Shown: one piece after another, positions 43,518-52,615 of the stretch
Layout: every line of letters begins with the position of its first letter
How positions within the stretch are numbered: the first letter of the stretch is position 1
NCBI GenBank assembly: GCA_964437415.1
Contig: CAYTGN010000004.1
Coordinates: 186,001 to 250,000, forward strand
DNA: 64,000 bases
Reading direction: 5' to 3'
DNA from: CADEDV01 sp964437415
Lineage (GTDB): Bacteria > Bacteroidota > Bacteroidia > Chitinophagales > Chitinophagaceae
Position numbers and translations under genes: made by a program
The notes under the pieces: generated by a model
Told to the model about the DNA's origin: nothing
Database searches by the model: none
The model's input: the letters and a program-made list of their open reading frames with translations, nothing else

Positions 43518-44510
43518 ATGAAAAAGATTTTACAATATTTATTTGAACACAAGACCCTTTCACGGGAGCAGGCCAAAGATGTGCTGGTGAATATCGGCAA
43601 GGGTATGTATAACGAGCATGAGGTAACGGCATTCATGACGGTGTACCTTATGCGCAGTATCACCATTGAGGAATTGCAGGGTTTCAGGGATGCGCTGCTG
43701 GAATTGTGTGTGCCTGTTGATCTCAACGGGCATTCCACTATTGACATTGTCGGCACGGGTGGTGATGGCAAGAATACATTCAACATTTCAACGCTGAGTT
43801 GTTTTATTGTGGCAGGCACGGGGCAAAAAGTGGCCAAGCATGGCAACTATGGCGCATCATCTGTCAGCGGTGCATCCAATGTGATGGAGCAATTGGGCTA
43901 TAAATTCAAAAACGATAATGACAAGCTGAAACGGGAAGTGGAAGAAGCAGGCATCTGTTTTTTACATGCCCCTTTATTTCATCCGGCGCTGAAAGTGGTG
44001 GGCCCTATCAGGAAGAACCTTGCCATGCGGACTTTTTTCAATATGCTCGGCCCCATGGTGAACCCGGCCAATCCTGCATTCCAGTTAGTGGGAGTATTCA
44101 GTTTGGAAATGACGAGGATCTATAATTACCTGTTGCAACAGACAGAAAGATCATTCACTATCATACACAGCCTGGATGGCTATGATGAAATATCACTGAC
44201 CAATGATACCAAAGTGATCACCAATGAAGGAGAAAAGATCATGACGCCGGAACAACTGGGAAAAAGAATGGTGGAACCGCAGGATATTTATGGCGGCAAT
44301 AGTGTGGAAGAGGCTGCAAAAATATTTGTGCGGATATTAAAAGGCGAAGGAAGCTGGGCACAAAATGCCGTAGTGCTGGCCAATGCAGCAATGGGATTGC
44401 ATTGCACCGGCAATTACAAAACCTATGATGACGCATTTAAAGCAGCAGTAGAAAGCCTGGAAAGCGGGAAGGCATACGGGGTATTGGAAAAACTTAAAGC
44501 ATTGCAATAG
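43518..44510 (+). CDS. trpD: Anthranilate phosphoribosyltransferase
   Basis: 330 residues. It transfers phosphoribose from PRPP to anthranilate. Glycosyltransferase family 3 motifs: DIVGTGGDGKNTFNIST near residue 75 (PRPP binding), KHGNYGASSVSGASNVMEQLGY, NMLGPMVNPANP. It starts at the ATG 94 nt after trpG, following a short hairpin. Confidence 0.96.
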   Translation: MKKILQYLFEHKTLSREQAKDVLVNIGKGMYNEHEVTAFMTVYLMRSITIEELQGFRDALLELCVPVDLNGHSTIDIVGTGGDGKNTFNISTLSCFIVAGTGQKVAKHGNYGASSVSGASNVMEQLGYKFKNDNDKLKREVEEAGICFLHAPLFHPALKVVGPIRKNLAMRTFFNMLGPMVNPANPAFQLVGVFSLEMTRIYNYLLQQTERSFTIIHSLDGYDEISLTNDTKVITNEGEKIMTPEQLGKRMVEPQDIYGGNSVEEAAKIFVRILKGEGSWAQNAVVLANAAMGLHCTGNYKTYDDAFKAAVESLESGKAYGVLEKLKALQ

Positions 44511-44527
44511 TTTTTGATTTTTGAATA

Positions 44528-45322
44528 ATGGATATTTTAGAAACAATAGTAGCAGCCAAGCGAAAAGAAATTGAAAAGTTCAAACCGCTGAGCAGCATGG
44601 AACGGTTTGCGCAGGATGGTTTTTTCTGGAAGATAAGTAACCGGTCGTTGAAAGAAAGTTTATTAGCCGAAGGCAGCACAGGTATCATTGCGGAGTTCAA
44701 AAGAAAAAGTCCGAGCAAGGGATGGTTCAAAACAAAGGACCTGGAAGTGGAACCGGTGGTGAGGGCTTATAACGATCTTGGAGCAGCAGGGATTTCTGTG
44801 CTGACAGATGACGAATTCTTCGGCGGCGACCTTGACGACCTGATACAAACCAAAGTGATCTCCGACATCCCGGTGCTGCGAAAAGATTTTATCATTGACC
44901 GCTGGCAGATAGCAGAAGCAAAAGCCTTTGGCGCCGATGTGATATTACTGATCGCTGCCTGTTTATCGCCCGGGGAAGTGAAAGACCTTGCCGTCTATGC
45001 AAAAAGCATAAACCTCGAAGTGCTGCTGGAAATACATAATGAAGAAGAACTGGATCATATTTGTGAGGAAGTGGACATGATTGGGGTGAACAACCGCAAC
45101 CTGAAAACGTTTGAAGTGAGCATTGAGACATCGCTGGGGCTTATCAACAAACTGCCAACAGGCAAGCCTGCTGTGGCGGAGAGTGGCATCAGTGATGTGC
45201 AAACTATTTTAACTTTAAGAAATGCCGGCTTCAAAGGTTTCCTGATCGGTGAGAACTTTATGAAAACACCTGAACCTGGTCTCGCATTTGAACAATTTGT
45301 GATAGAACTGAGGTCAGCATAA
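44528..45322 (+). CDS. trpC: Indole-3-glycerol phosphate synthase
   Basis: 264 residues, TIM barrel. It closes the indole ring from CdRP. Motifs: IIAEFKRKSPSKGWF (catalytic Lys), ISVLTDDEFFGGDLDDL, VLRKDFIIDRWQIAEAKAFGADVILLIAACL, GVNNRNLKTFEVS, AESGISD. Located 17 nt after trpD. It is not fused to TrpF here. Confidence 0.96.
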   Translation: MDILETIVAAKRKEIEKFKPLSSMERFAQDGFFWKISNRSLKESLLAEGSTGIIAEFKRKSPSKGWFKTKDLEVEPVVRAYNDLGAAGISVLTDDEFFGGDLDDLIQTKVISDIPVLRKDFIIDRWQIAEAKAFGADVILLIAACLSPGEVKDLAVYAKSINLEVLLEIHNEEELDHICEEVDMIGVNNRNLKTFEVSIETSLGLINKLPTGKPAVAESGISDVQTILTLRNAGFKGFLIGENFMKTPEPGLAFEQFVIELRSA

Positions 45323-45403
45323 ACAATGGCCCATGATCATTAACGATTGCTTTTGCTTATTGATTAACCCGCCAGTCAGCAACAGGCTTAAAAGCAAAGG
45401 CGC

Positions 45404-46042
45404 ATGAAAATTAAAGTTTGTGGAATGACATTGCCAGAGCAGGTGAATGCCCTTGATGAAATGGGTGTTGACCTGGCCGGTTTTATTTTCTATGAGAAAT
45501 CGCCGCGGTTTGTGAAAAAGAAGATCAGCCCGGCGGTGATGAAAAAAACAGGTGGCCGCATTGCCAAAGTGGGTGTGTTTGTGAACATGGCCTTTGATGA
45601 ACTGATGAAGACCGTGGAAGAATACCGGCTGGACATGGTGCAGTTGCATGGCGATGAATCGGAACGGTTTTGCGAAAAAGTAGCCAATTATGTGTCGGTC
45701 ATCAAAGCATTTCGTTTGAGCGACAATGACCCTATCGAATGGATGCTGCGGCCTTTTGATGAAGGATGTGACATGTATATGTTTGACACGCTGGGGGCCG
45801 GTTATGGCGGCACAGGGAAAAAGTTTGACTGGACGGTGCTGAAGGGCATCAATATTGACAAACTGTTTTTACTCAGCGGCGGCATTGAGCCGGGTGATGA
45901 GGAAAAGATCAAAACATTTGCAGCACAACCCGAAGCCGGAAAACTATTTGCCGTTGACATCAATAGCAAATTTGAAGTGGGTGCCGGGGTGAAGAATATG
46001 GAGAAGGTGAGAGAGTTTGTAAAAAAAATTAAGGAAGTATGA
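45404..46042 (+). CDS. trpF: Phosphoribosylanthranilate isomerase
   Basis: 212 residues, TIM barrel; it isomerises PRA to CdRP. It starts MKIKVCGMTLPEQVNALDEMGVDLAGFIFY (catalytic Cys in KVCGMT) and has MVQLHGDESE, DTLGAGYGGTGKKFDWTVL and LSGGIEPGD. The stop overlaps the trpB start (ATGA at 46039-46042), so translation is coupled. Confidence 0.95.
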   Translation: MKIKVCGMTLPEQVNALDEMGVDLAGFIFYEKSPRFVKKKISPAVMKKTGGRIAKVGVFVNMAFDELMKTVEEYRLDMVQLHGDESERFCEKVANYVSVIKAFRLSDNDPIEWMLRPFDEGCDMYMFDTLGAGYGGTGKKFDWTVLKGINIDKLFLLSGGIEPGDEEKIKTFAAQPEAGKLFAVDINSKFEVGAGVKNMEKVREFVKKIKEV

Positions 46043-47223
46043 CCACATCTTATACATCACCAAATGCCATGGGCTACTATGGCTCCTTCGGCGGAGCCTA
46101 CATTCCTGAAATGCTTTTCAGGAATGTGGAAGAACTGCGGACAAGCTATTTGGAGATTATGCAGGAGGAAACCTTTCAAAAAGAGTTTCAGCAATTGCTG
46201 ACCGATTATGTGGGCAGACCAACTCCATTATACCTGGCTGAAAGATTGAGTAAGAAATATGGCGCCACTATTTATTTGAAACGGGAAGACCTTTGCCATA
46301 CCGGTGCACACAAGATCAACAACACTATCGGGCAGATACTACTGGCGCAACGGTTGGGGAAAAAAAGGATAATTGCCGAAACCGGCGCCGGGCAGCATGG
46401 TGTGGCTACTGCCACGGTTTGTGCATTGAAAGGTGTGGAGTGCATTGTTTATATGGGTGAAAAAGATATTGAACGGCAGGCGCCCAATGTGGCAAGAATG
46501 AAAATGCTGGGGGCCACGGTTATTCCGGCCACATCAGGGAGCAAGACCTTGAAAGATGCAACAAACGAAGCGATCCGTGACTGGATCAACAACCCGCATG
46601 ACACACATTATATCATTGGCTCGGTCGTCGGGCCCCATCCCTATCCTGATATGGTGGCCAGGTTTCAAAGTGTGATCAGCGAAGAGATACGAAAACAGTT
46701 GCTGGAGAAGACCAGTAAGGAGTTGCCAGATTATGCCATCGCCTGCGTAGGCGGCGGCAGCAATGCAGCTGGTGCATTTTATCATTTCTTAGATGAACCT
46801 TCGGTGCAACTCATCGCCGTGGAAGCAGCAGGTCTCGGCGTAAATAGCGGCATGAGTGCTGCCACTACACAATTAGGTAAACCCGGCATTTTACATGGCA
46901 GCAAGAGTTTATTGATGCAAACAGAAGACGGGCAGGTGGTGGAACCGCACAGCATTTCAGCTGGTTTGGATTATCCCGGCATTGGTCCTTTGCATGCACA
47001 CCTGTTTGAAACCGGGAGAGCAAAATTTCTCAGTGCCACCGATGAAAAGGCACTGGCGGCGGCATTTGAACTGGCAAAACTGGAAGGAATCATCCCGGCC
47101 TTAGAATCGGCCCATGCATTACATGCATTGAAAATGATCAACTTCAACAAGAACAGTATTGTGGTGATTTGTTTGAGTGGAAGGGGGGATAAAGACCTGA
47201 GTACTTATATGAAACATTTGTGA
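46039..47223 (+). CDS. trpB: Tryptophan synthase beta chain
   Basis: 394 residues, PLP enzyme making tryptophan from indole and serine. Motifs: YYGSFGGAYIPEML, GRPTPLYLAERLSKKYGATIYLKREDLCHTGAHKINN (PLP Lys in HK), AETGAGQHGVATAT, ACVGGGSNAAGAFYHFLD, and the end CLSGRGDKDLSTYMKHL. Its stop is followed immediately by a GACCTCACCC repeat start. Confidence 0.97.
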   Translation: MTTSYTSPNAMGYYGSFGGAYIPEMLFRNVEELRTSYLEIMQEETFQKEFQQLLTDYVGRPTPLYLAERLSKKYGATIYLKREDLCHTGAHKINNTIGQILLAQRLGKKRIIAETGAGQHGVATATVCALKGVECIVYMGEKDIERQAPNVARMKMLGATVIPATSGSKTLKDATNEAIRDWINNPHDTHYIIGSVVGPHPYPDMVARFQSVISEEIRKQLLEKTSKELPDYAIACVGGGSNAAGAFYHFLDEPSVQLIAVEAAGLGVNSGMSAATTQLGKPGILHGSKSLLMQTEDGQVVEPHSISAGLDYPGIGPLHAHLFETGRAKFLSATDEKALAAAFELAKLEGIIPALESAHALHALKMINFNKNSIVVICLSGRGDKDLSTYMKHL

Positions 47224-47235
47224 CCTCACCCCCCC
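47222..47235. repeat. Truncated palindromic repeat in the trpB-trpA gap
   Basis: GACCTCACCCCCCC shares the first 10 bases with the trpE insert (41728) and the seven-base start GACCTCA with the 60677 element. It forms the end of trpB and part of the 118-nt gap before trpA. Only one end of the element is present. Confidence 0.45.
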
Positions 47236-47341
47236 AAGTTGCCAATAAACGAAGTCTCCGCACCCCGGTGATCAAAAGAAAAAGACAAACAGTGTAATTC
47301 CGTTTTCAAAAACCTAAAAAAGAAACAACAGTAGTTAACAC

Positions 47342-48115
47342 ATGAGCCGGTTAAAAGAAATTTTTACAACTAAGAGAAAGAATGTCCTGAACATTTACTG
47401 CACCGCAGGATACCCGCAATTACATTCAACACTTGAAGTGATGAAGGCCTTGCAGGATAACGGGGCTGATATGATTGAACTGGGTATGCCCTACAGCGAT
47501 CCACTGGCCGATGGCCCGGTGATCCAGCAAAGCAGTGCTGTTGCATTGGCCAATGGAATGACAATTGCAAAGCTGTTTGAACAATTGAAAGATTTCCGGA
47601 AAGAAATACATGTTCCGGTTATCCTGATGGGCTATATGAACCCGGTGCTGCAATATGGTTTTGAAAAATTTTGTGCTGATGCTGCGGCGGTTGGTATTGA
47701 CGGATTAATATTACCCGATCTCCCAGAATATGAATTTGAAACAATCTATGACGAGATCATTAAAAAGTCAGGACTGGACTTTATCTTCCTCGTCACTCCT
47801 GAAACAACCCATGAAAGGGTAAAAAAATTAGATGGTTTAAGCAGCGGCTTTTTATATGCCGTTTCTTCTTCCTCCACCACCGGGGCAGCATCAAAAGACA
47901 ATACTTCAGTAATTGATTATTTGCAGCGGCTGCAATCGCTGAAACTCAGCAACCCATTGCTGGTCGGGTTTGGGATAAAGGATAAACAAAGTTTTGAAAC
48001 CGCCTGTCTTTATGCCCGGGGAGCCATTATTGGCAGTGCTTACATCAAAGCCCTTGACGCTGATAATGACCTGGCCCGTGCAACCAAAACCTTTCTTTCC
48101 GGCATCCTCGGTTGA
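47342..48115 (+). CDS. trpA: Tryptophan synthase alpha chain
   Basis: 257 residues, TIM barrel; it releases indole from indole-3-glycerol phosphate for TrpB. Catalytic Glu and Asp are in MIELGMPYSDPLADGPVIQQSS; also PVILMGYMNPVLQYG, GLILPDLPEYE, LVTPETTHER, YAVSSSSTTGA and LLVGFGIKDKQS. It is the last gene of the operon, preceded by a 118-nt gap, longer than any other in the operon. No strong terminator follows. Confidence 0.96.
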   Translation: MSRLKEIFTTKRKNVLNIYCTAGYPQLHSTLEVMKALQDNGADMIELGMPYSDPLADGPVIQQSSAVALANGMTIAKLFEQLKDFRKEIHVPVILMGYMNPVLQYGFEKFCADAAAVGIDGLILPDLPEYEFETIYDEIIKKSGLDFIFLVTPETTHERVKKLDGLSSGFLYAVSSSSTTGAASKDNTSVIDYLQRLQSLKLSNPLLVGFGIKDKQSFETACLYARGAIIGSAYIKALDADNDLARATKTFLSGILG

Positions 48116-48196
48116 AAATTGTCAGCCAGACGTCAATTAACCTGGTTTTTAACCGTTTAAATGTTCTTAAAATACGGTCTTCGGTGGCCGGACAGG

Positions 48197-48227
48197 TTGC
48201 AACAACGGGGTCAATTGTATAAATTTG
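48197..48227 (+). promoter_or_regulatory. Promoter of the TlpA-like gene
   Basis: TTG (48197-48199), 20 nt, TAAATTTG (48220-48227, exact TAnnTTTG), ending 22 nt before the ATG at 48250. This makes the gene independent of the trp operon. Confidence 0.6.
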
Positions 48228-48249
48228 CAGTCGCTGATCCTTACAATAA

Positions 48250-49437
48250 ATGACAAAAATGAAAACATCATTGATTTCTCTCGCAGGGCTTTTGTTTAAC
48301 CTTTCCCTTTTGGCTCAGACCAGCACTTCCAATAACAGCAAGAATGTTTCCGCAGAAAAAGGATTTACAATCACCGGTGATATAACCGGCCTGGTCAAAG
48401 GCACTGAGATCAAACTCATCAATGCCAACACTTCTGAAGAACTGGCCACCACAACGGTTGAAGAAAAAAAGATTACAGAAAAGAAGGATGGTAAAACGAT
48501 CACGACTGTCAAAAACATTTTTGTGTTGAAAGGAAAAATGCCGGAGCCTGATCTTTGTCTTTTGCATGTCGGCAGCCTGAAACCTTTTAATCTTTATACA
48601 GAGAACAGCGAGATCAGCATCACCGGCAATAGTATTGATGCCGGGAATTGGGTGGTGAAAGGTTCTGCTTCACATGCAGACTTCCGTGAATTTGAAACCA
48701 CTTTTTCTCCACTTGCACAAAAACTGAATTCGACAGCCTCCACTATCAATAGTATGATCCCCGGTCCGGCCAGGGATACCCTGATGGAAACATATACGAA
48801 ACAACAACAGATGATCCAGGAGAAGATTGACAAGTATATCAATGAAAAGACGCATTCATACGTTTCTCCTTTTGTTTTGCTGGTAATGATGAACTTCAGT
48901 GAAGACCCGCTGATCGCCGAAACCCGTTATAACAAGCTGAAGGAAGAAGTAAAGACCTCTTACCTGGGAAACATTCTTGCAACCCAGATAGCAGATGCCA
49001 AGATCGGAGCCGTTGGAACCATGTCACTTGATTTCAGCCAACCGGATACGTTGGGAAATATGGTGAGCCTCTCTTCTTTCCGCGGCAAATATGTGCTGAT
49101 AGATTTTTGGGCAAGCTGGTGCGGACCCTGCAGGCAGGAAAACCCTACGGTGGTTTATAACTATAAAAAATTCAAGGATAAGAATTTTACTGTGCTGGGA
49201 GTGTCACTCGACCGTCCCGGCCAGAAAGCCAAATGGCTGCAGGCCATTAAGGAAGATAATCTTGCCTGGACACAGGTCAGCGATCTGCAACATTGGAACA
49301 ATGCTGCGGCCAAACTGTATAAAGTATCGGGTATTCCGCAAAACTTCCTTGTTGACCCAAATGGAAAAATTGTTGGCAGAAATCTCCGCGGCGCCGACCT
49401 CGAAGCAAAACTCTGTGAGATATTAGGCTGCAATTGA
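48250..49437 (+). CDS. TlpA-like thioredoxin-fold protein with N-terminal DUF4369-like domain
   Basis: 395 residues. Signal peptide (ends LLAQ); a DUF4369-like beta domain (about 37-140, FTITGDITGLVKGTEIKLINANTSEE); a helical linker; then an AhpC/TSA-thioredoxin domain (about 258-395) with catalytic Cys in WCGPC (290-294), LIDFWASWCGPCRQENPTV, and GIPQNFLVDPNGKIVGRNLRG (cis-Pro). This is a periplasmic disulfide or thiol oxidoreductase of unknown partner, a very common Bacteroidota architecture. Confidence 0.88.
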   Translation: MTKMKTSLISLAGLLFNLSLLAQTSTSNNSKNVSAEKGFTITGDITGLVKGTEIKLINANTSEELATTTVEEKKITEKKDGKTITTVKNIFVLKGKMPEPDLCLLHVGSLKPFNLYTENSEISITGNSIDAGNWVVKGSASHADFREFETTFSPLAQKLNSTASTINSMIPGPARDTLMETYTKQQQMIQEKIDKYINEKTHSYVSPFVLLVMMNFSEDPLIAETRYNKLKEEVKTSYLGNILATQIADAKIGAVGTMSLDFSQPDTLGNMVSLSSFRGKYVLIDFWASWCGPCRQENPTVVYNYKKFKDKNFTVLGVSLDRPGQKAKWLQAIKEDNLAWTQVSDLQHWNNAAAKLYKVSGIPQNFLVDPNGKIVGRNLRGADLEAKLCEILGCN

Positions 49438-49446
49438 TCAAAAACT

Positions 49447-50166
49447 TCACTGCAACTGTCTTTTGTAAAGCTGCACGGTATTCTCATATCCGAGGTAAAT
49501 AGCATCACAAATAAGTGCATGGCCGATGCTCACTTCATCCAGCCAGGGAATGTTTTGTTTGAAGTATTTAAGATTGTGGAGGTCGAGATCATGACCGGCA
49601 TTTAGTCCCAGGTCCAGTTCCTTTGCTTTTTTCGCTGCAATAACATAGGGTGCTATCGCTTTTTCTTTATTCCCTTTTGCAAATTCTTTCGCATAACCTT
49701 CGGTATAGAGTTCGATCCTGTCTGTTCCGGTCTCAGCAGCACCTTCTACCATCTCCGCCACGGGGTCAACAAAAATAGAAACACGGATACCTGCCTTTTG
49801 AAATACAGCGATCATTTCCTGCAGGTAGTTTTTGTGTTTCACCGTATCCCAGCCATGATCGGATGTGATCTGCCCCAATGTGTCAGGCACTAAGGTCACC
49901 TGCCGAGGTTTTGTTTCGAGCACAAGATCAACGAATTTTTGCTCTGTGCAATTGCCTTCAATATTGAACTCCGTGCTGATGATCTTTTTTATCTGCCGTA
50001 CATCTTCATAGCGGATATGCCGTTCATCCGGTCTTGGATGAACGGTGACACCATCAGCCCCGAAACGCTGCGCATCTATAGCCGCTTTTAAGACATCAGG
50101 GTTGTTACCACCTCTTGCATTACGCAACGTGGCAAATTTGTTGATGTTTACAGAGAGTTTGGTCAT
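49447..50166 (-). CDS. pdxJ: Pyridoxine 5'-phosphate synthase
   Basis: 239 residues from the ATG at 50166. It condenses 1-deoxyxylulose 5-phosphate with 3-amino-2-oxopropyl phosphate. Motifs: LSVNINKFATLRNARGGNNPDVL, GADGVTVHPRPDERHIRYEDV, FNIEGNCTEQ, VTLVPD, VSIFVDP, ELYTEGYA, LGLNAGHDLDLHNL, SIGHALICDAIYLG. Convergent with the TlpA gene, 9 nt apart. Confidence 0.96.
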   Translation of the reverse strand: MTKLSVNINKFATLRNARGGNNPDVLKAAIDAQRFGADGVTVHPRPDERHIRYEDVRQIKKIISTEFNIEGNCTEQKFVDLVLETKPRQVTLVPDTLGQITSDHGWDTVKHKNYLQEMIAVFQKAGIRVSIFVDPVAEMVEGAAETGTDRIELYTEGYAKEFAKGNKEKAIAPYVIAAKKAKELDLGLNAGHDLDLHNLKYFKQNIPWLDEVSIGHALICDAIYLGYENTVQLYKRQLQ

Positions 50167-50183
50167 AAACAAATGTAGTATTA

Positions 50184-50972
50184 CTATAGCTCTTTCCAGG
50201 TGTGATCAGCCAGCAGTTGCACCGCAGCAATAAACCGTTTGAACGGCCCTCCGTTCCCCCACTCTTTTGGTGATACCAGTGACAGCATGTGATCTCCGTT
50301 ATTCTTTTCATACAAATAATAAGTTTGCCCGATATTTGGCTTGAAAGAAAGCCTGGCATTATAGATCTTCATGGATAATTCCTTCCGCTTCTGAATTTCA
50401 TGTGCCTGCAATGCCAGCAACTCGATCTGCTGGCGAATCTGGTCAAGCTGCATATTGGTCTGCTCTTCCATTGCTGTGAGCGCCTTGTGTTTGATAATCC
50501 CTTCTTCTGTATGGCGGATCACTGCACCTGCCACGGAGGCTGAATAAGGCAGCACACTAAGTTGCTTGTGAAATATTTCCGAATTGGTATAAGATGTTCC
50601 ATCGGTCTTGTTTCCCTGTTGAGTGATCTTCAGGTATCCATTGGGCATGATCTCATGCACCACATGCAAAACCACCTGGCCGCTTTTGTAAAAATGAATT
50701 TCAAATGAAATGCTGTCGGGAAAACGGGCCTGCACATGATCAGCCAGTTCATTGTTTCCGAAAACCTGCAATTCGCCATCGGCAATTAAATGATATTGCG
50801 AGGCAAAGGCCTGGTTTTCCAAAGACACCCAGTTATGGGAAATGACAAGTTCCTTTTTGCTTTCTGTCGTCTCAATTTTATAGATGCCGCTTTTGGGCCT
50901 TTCGCCCAATTCATATCTCCCCTTTTCAGGAAAGAGCTGCCAGCTTGCCAAAAAATTATAGGCTTGTACCAT
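50184..50972 (-). CDS. Lipocalin-like / DUF2452 fusion protein
   Basis: 262 residues. The first ~125 residues look like a lipocalin-like barrel (NFLASWQLFPEKGRYELGERPKSGIYKIE, SFEIHFYKSGQVVLHVVHEIMPNGYLKITQQG). The last ~130 residues match DUF2452 (related to human C1orf50): VAGAVIRHTEEG, the helix MQLDQIRQQIELLALQAHEIQKRKE, and NARLSFKPNIGQTYYLYEKNNGDHMLSLVSPKEWG. Most DUF2452 proteins are this second part only, so this looks like a two-domain fusion. Function unknown. Confidence 0.7.
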   Translation of the reverse strand: MVQAYNFLASWQLFPEKGRYELGERPKSGIYKIETTESKKELVISHNWVSLENQAFASQYHLIADGELQVFGNNELADHVQARFPDSISFEIHFYKSGQVVLHVVHEIMPNGYLKITQQGNKTDGTSYTNSEIFHKQLSVLPYSASVAGAVIRHTEEGIIKHKALTAMEEQTNMQLDQIRQQIELLALQAHEIQKRKELSMKIYNARLSFKPNIGQTYYLYEKNNGDHMLSLVSPKEWGNGGPFKRFIAAVQLLADHTWKEL

Positions 50973-51134
50973 GATGCTATGTAACCGTAAAAGTGTGCAA
51001 AGGTTTTGTTTTTCTTCAAAATAACAAAACCTGTTTGAGCGGATAGCATACCCTGTTTAGCCACGTTACTATGCGGGAAAAAGAATGGCCGGGATTGAAA
51101 ATAAATACATCTCCGGGGCAAGGAACAAACCTGT

Positions 51135-51410
51135 TTATGATGTGAAGTTGGCTGACTCTTCCTCTATCAGTTCATGAAGTTTACTTTCCTGCTGTACGAT
51201 CCATGCTGGTAGATGTTGTTGAGCCAGCCTCCAGGTATTATCAGCTTTTTGCAGGTGAAAAAGTATCCGGTCGCCCCGATCATCACAAACATTCACATAA
51301 TAAATATAGCCATCCGGGGATTTGGCTCTTCTGAAATTGAATTCACGTAGCCGGCCGTTGGCTTTTAACAGGCGGGTAAACTGAACGGCCCTGATAAAAC
51401 GCATCTCCAT
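51135..51410 (-). CDS. Small protein of unknown function
   Basis: 91 residues, no signal or membrane segment: FIRAVQFTRLLKANGRLREFNFRRAKSPDGYIYYVNVCDDRGDRILFHLQKADNTW RLAQ. It looks like a compact alpha/beta domain with a helical C-terminal tail (AWIVQQESKLHELIEEE). I recognise no family. It is on the same strand as the DUF2452 gene 163 nt upstream of it. Confidence 0.5.
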   Translation of the reverse strand: MEMRFIRAVQFTRLLKANGRLREFNFRRAKSPDGYIYYVNVCDDRGDRILFHLQKADNTWRLAQQHLPAWIVQQESKLHELIEEESANFTS

Positions 51411-51585
51411 AAGTTCTCATTGAGCAAGTTTATTTGCAATTAACATGCTAAGGTCTCCGCCGACAGTATAAAAAGTTGTTCACATTTTTGATTCAAATAA
51501 AGAAAGAGTGTCATGCGTTCCCCCAAACCCGTCTCTTCAGCCTAAAGCCATCGGCCGGCTTTCATACATACTAACCGAATAATAA

Positions 51586-51713
51586 TTAGTACAGCCCTTC
51601 AGAACCAATATCTTCGGTTTTCGTCTGCCCCAATCCGGGTTCTTTCAGGAATTTATTAATGCTGAACTGCCCTTCAACAACGCGGTTCAGTAATTTTCAC
51701 GGAATCTGTTCAT
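51586..51713 (-). pseudogene. Small ORF broken by a one-base deletion in an A-run
   Basis: From the ATG at 51713, MNRFRE reads coherently, then the A-run (GAAAATTAC) shifts the frame so TGA comes two codons later. If one A is added, translation continues as KLLNRVVEGQFSINKFLKEP and GLGQTKTEDIGSEGLY and ends TAA at 51588-51586, 42 residues in all. The coherent tail suggests a real small gene with a frameshift, or a single-base sequence error. No family recognised. Confidence 0.4.
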
Positions 51714-51808
51714 TTTCTTTTACGCTTGTTCCTGCTGTATAATTTAATTACCACTCACCTTTCCTGACTATCCATCGTAAATCTTCCAAAGGGAAATGAT
51801 CATAATGA

Positions 51809-51836
51809 AAGAGGCCTTACAGTTGTAAGGCCTCTT
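51809..51836 (-). terminator. Terminator of the glycine-zipper lipoprotein gene
   Basis: AAGAGGCCTTAC (51809-51820) pairs perfectly with GTAAGGCCTCTT (51825-51836), loop of four. On the minus strand it is followed by TTTCATT. It lies 18 nt past the stop. Confidence 0.7.
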
Positions 51837-51854
51837 AGCAATGCAGAAGTTTTA

Positions 51855-52313
51855 TTATAAACGTCCGTCTTTTTTATCCTGGGAGCGGCCGAAAATATAA
51901 CCACCGCCACCCAAAATGATAGCTCCGGCAATGGCGCCCTTCACAGGATCCCTTTTGTGAATCACTGCTCCGAGAATGCCACCACCCGCTGCGCCTGCCA
52001 CTGCATATTTGGCTGATTTACTCCAGCCTTTTTTCTTTGCAACTTTTGCTTCGTTAACAGACTCTGACACCATGGAATAGGTCTTTGCAGGCACAGTTTT
52101 CTTTGTTGTGGATTTAGCCATTTGCTCTTGCCATGCGGCCATGGCTTCCGCTTCTTTGATTGCTGCTTCCCGGGCTTTGAATTCCTGGAACTGAGCTAAC
52201 CCTGTTGTATCATATACAGGCGCCGGTTGCATTGACATTGGATTACTGTTGCAGCTTGTAATGATAATTGCAAACAATGCAACAACTGATGTGGTAAGTA
52301 AAACTCTTTTCAT
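51855..52313 (-). CDS. YMGG-like glycine-zipper lipoprotein
   Basis: 152 residues. Lipoprotein signal (VALFAIIITSC), a charged helical segment (FKAREAAIKEAEAMAAWQEQM), a basic stretch, then a glycine-zipper pair KYAVAGAAGGGILGAVIHKRDPVKGAIAGAIILGGGGYIFG, the YMGG-like domain of envelope proteins. Probably outer-membrane-anchored. Own terminator. Confidence 0.75.
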   Translation of the reverse strand: MKRVLLTTSVVALFAIIITSCNSNPMSMQPAPVYDTTGLAQFQEFKAREAAIKEAEAMAAWQEQMAKSTTKKTVPAKTYSMVSESVNEAKVAKKKGWSKSAKYAVAGAAGGGILGAVIHKRDPVKGAIAGAIILGGGGYIFGRSQDKKDGRL

Positions 52314-52566
52314 AACTGTAGTTTTAAGGATGAATGAATCATTTACAGTCCTCCATTTTCATAAATAGTGCCGGCAAGTTGTCAGTTGTTAAAAAGAAGC
52401 TGGTAAACTATCTTTTTCCGCTGAAAACAAAGAAAATGAAAGACCGGCCTTTTAACATAACAGGAACAGCAGGTTGGCATACCCGAAAAAATGTCTGTGG
52501 AAAAGATGTTTACTTAGAAAAAAATTTGCAATCCCAATGGGTTACCTTGTCTTGTTCATAAAAAGA
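52314..52566. other. Intergenic region
   Basis: About 250 bases between two minus-strand genes, one starting at 52313 and the aconitase ending at 52616. A 41-codon ATG frame (52436-52561, MKDRPFNITGTAGWHTRKNV...) is present on the plus strand but has no recognisable homology and no promoter; I do not call it a gene. Confidence 0.4.
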
Positions 52567-52597
52567 AAAGGCCGACCTTTTAAAAGATCAGCCTTTA
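52567..52597 (-). terminator. Terminator of aconitase gene
   Basis: On the minus strand AAAGGCTGATC (52596-52586) pairs with GGTCGGCCTTT (52577-52567) with wobbles around an 8-nt loop, followed by TCTTTTT. It lies 19 nt past the stop at 52616. Confidence 0.75.
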
Positions 52598-52615
52598 TTA
52601 TCGCGGTAAAATAAA

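Larger units (their letters stand above)
51411..51854. other. Long intergenic region
   Basis: 444 bases without an intact gene. It contains a likely frameshifted small gene (51586-51713), a hairpin terminator (51809-51836) and otherwise A/T-rich unassigned sequence. Confidence 0.5.
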
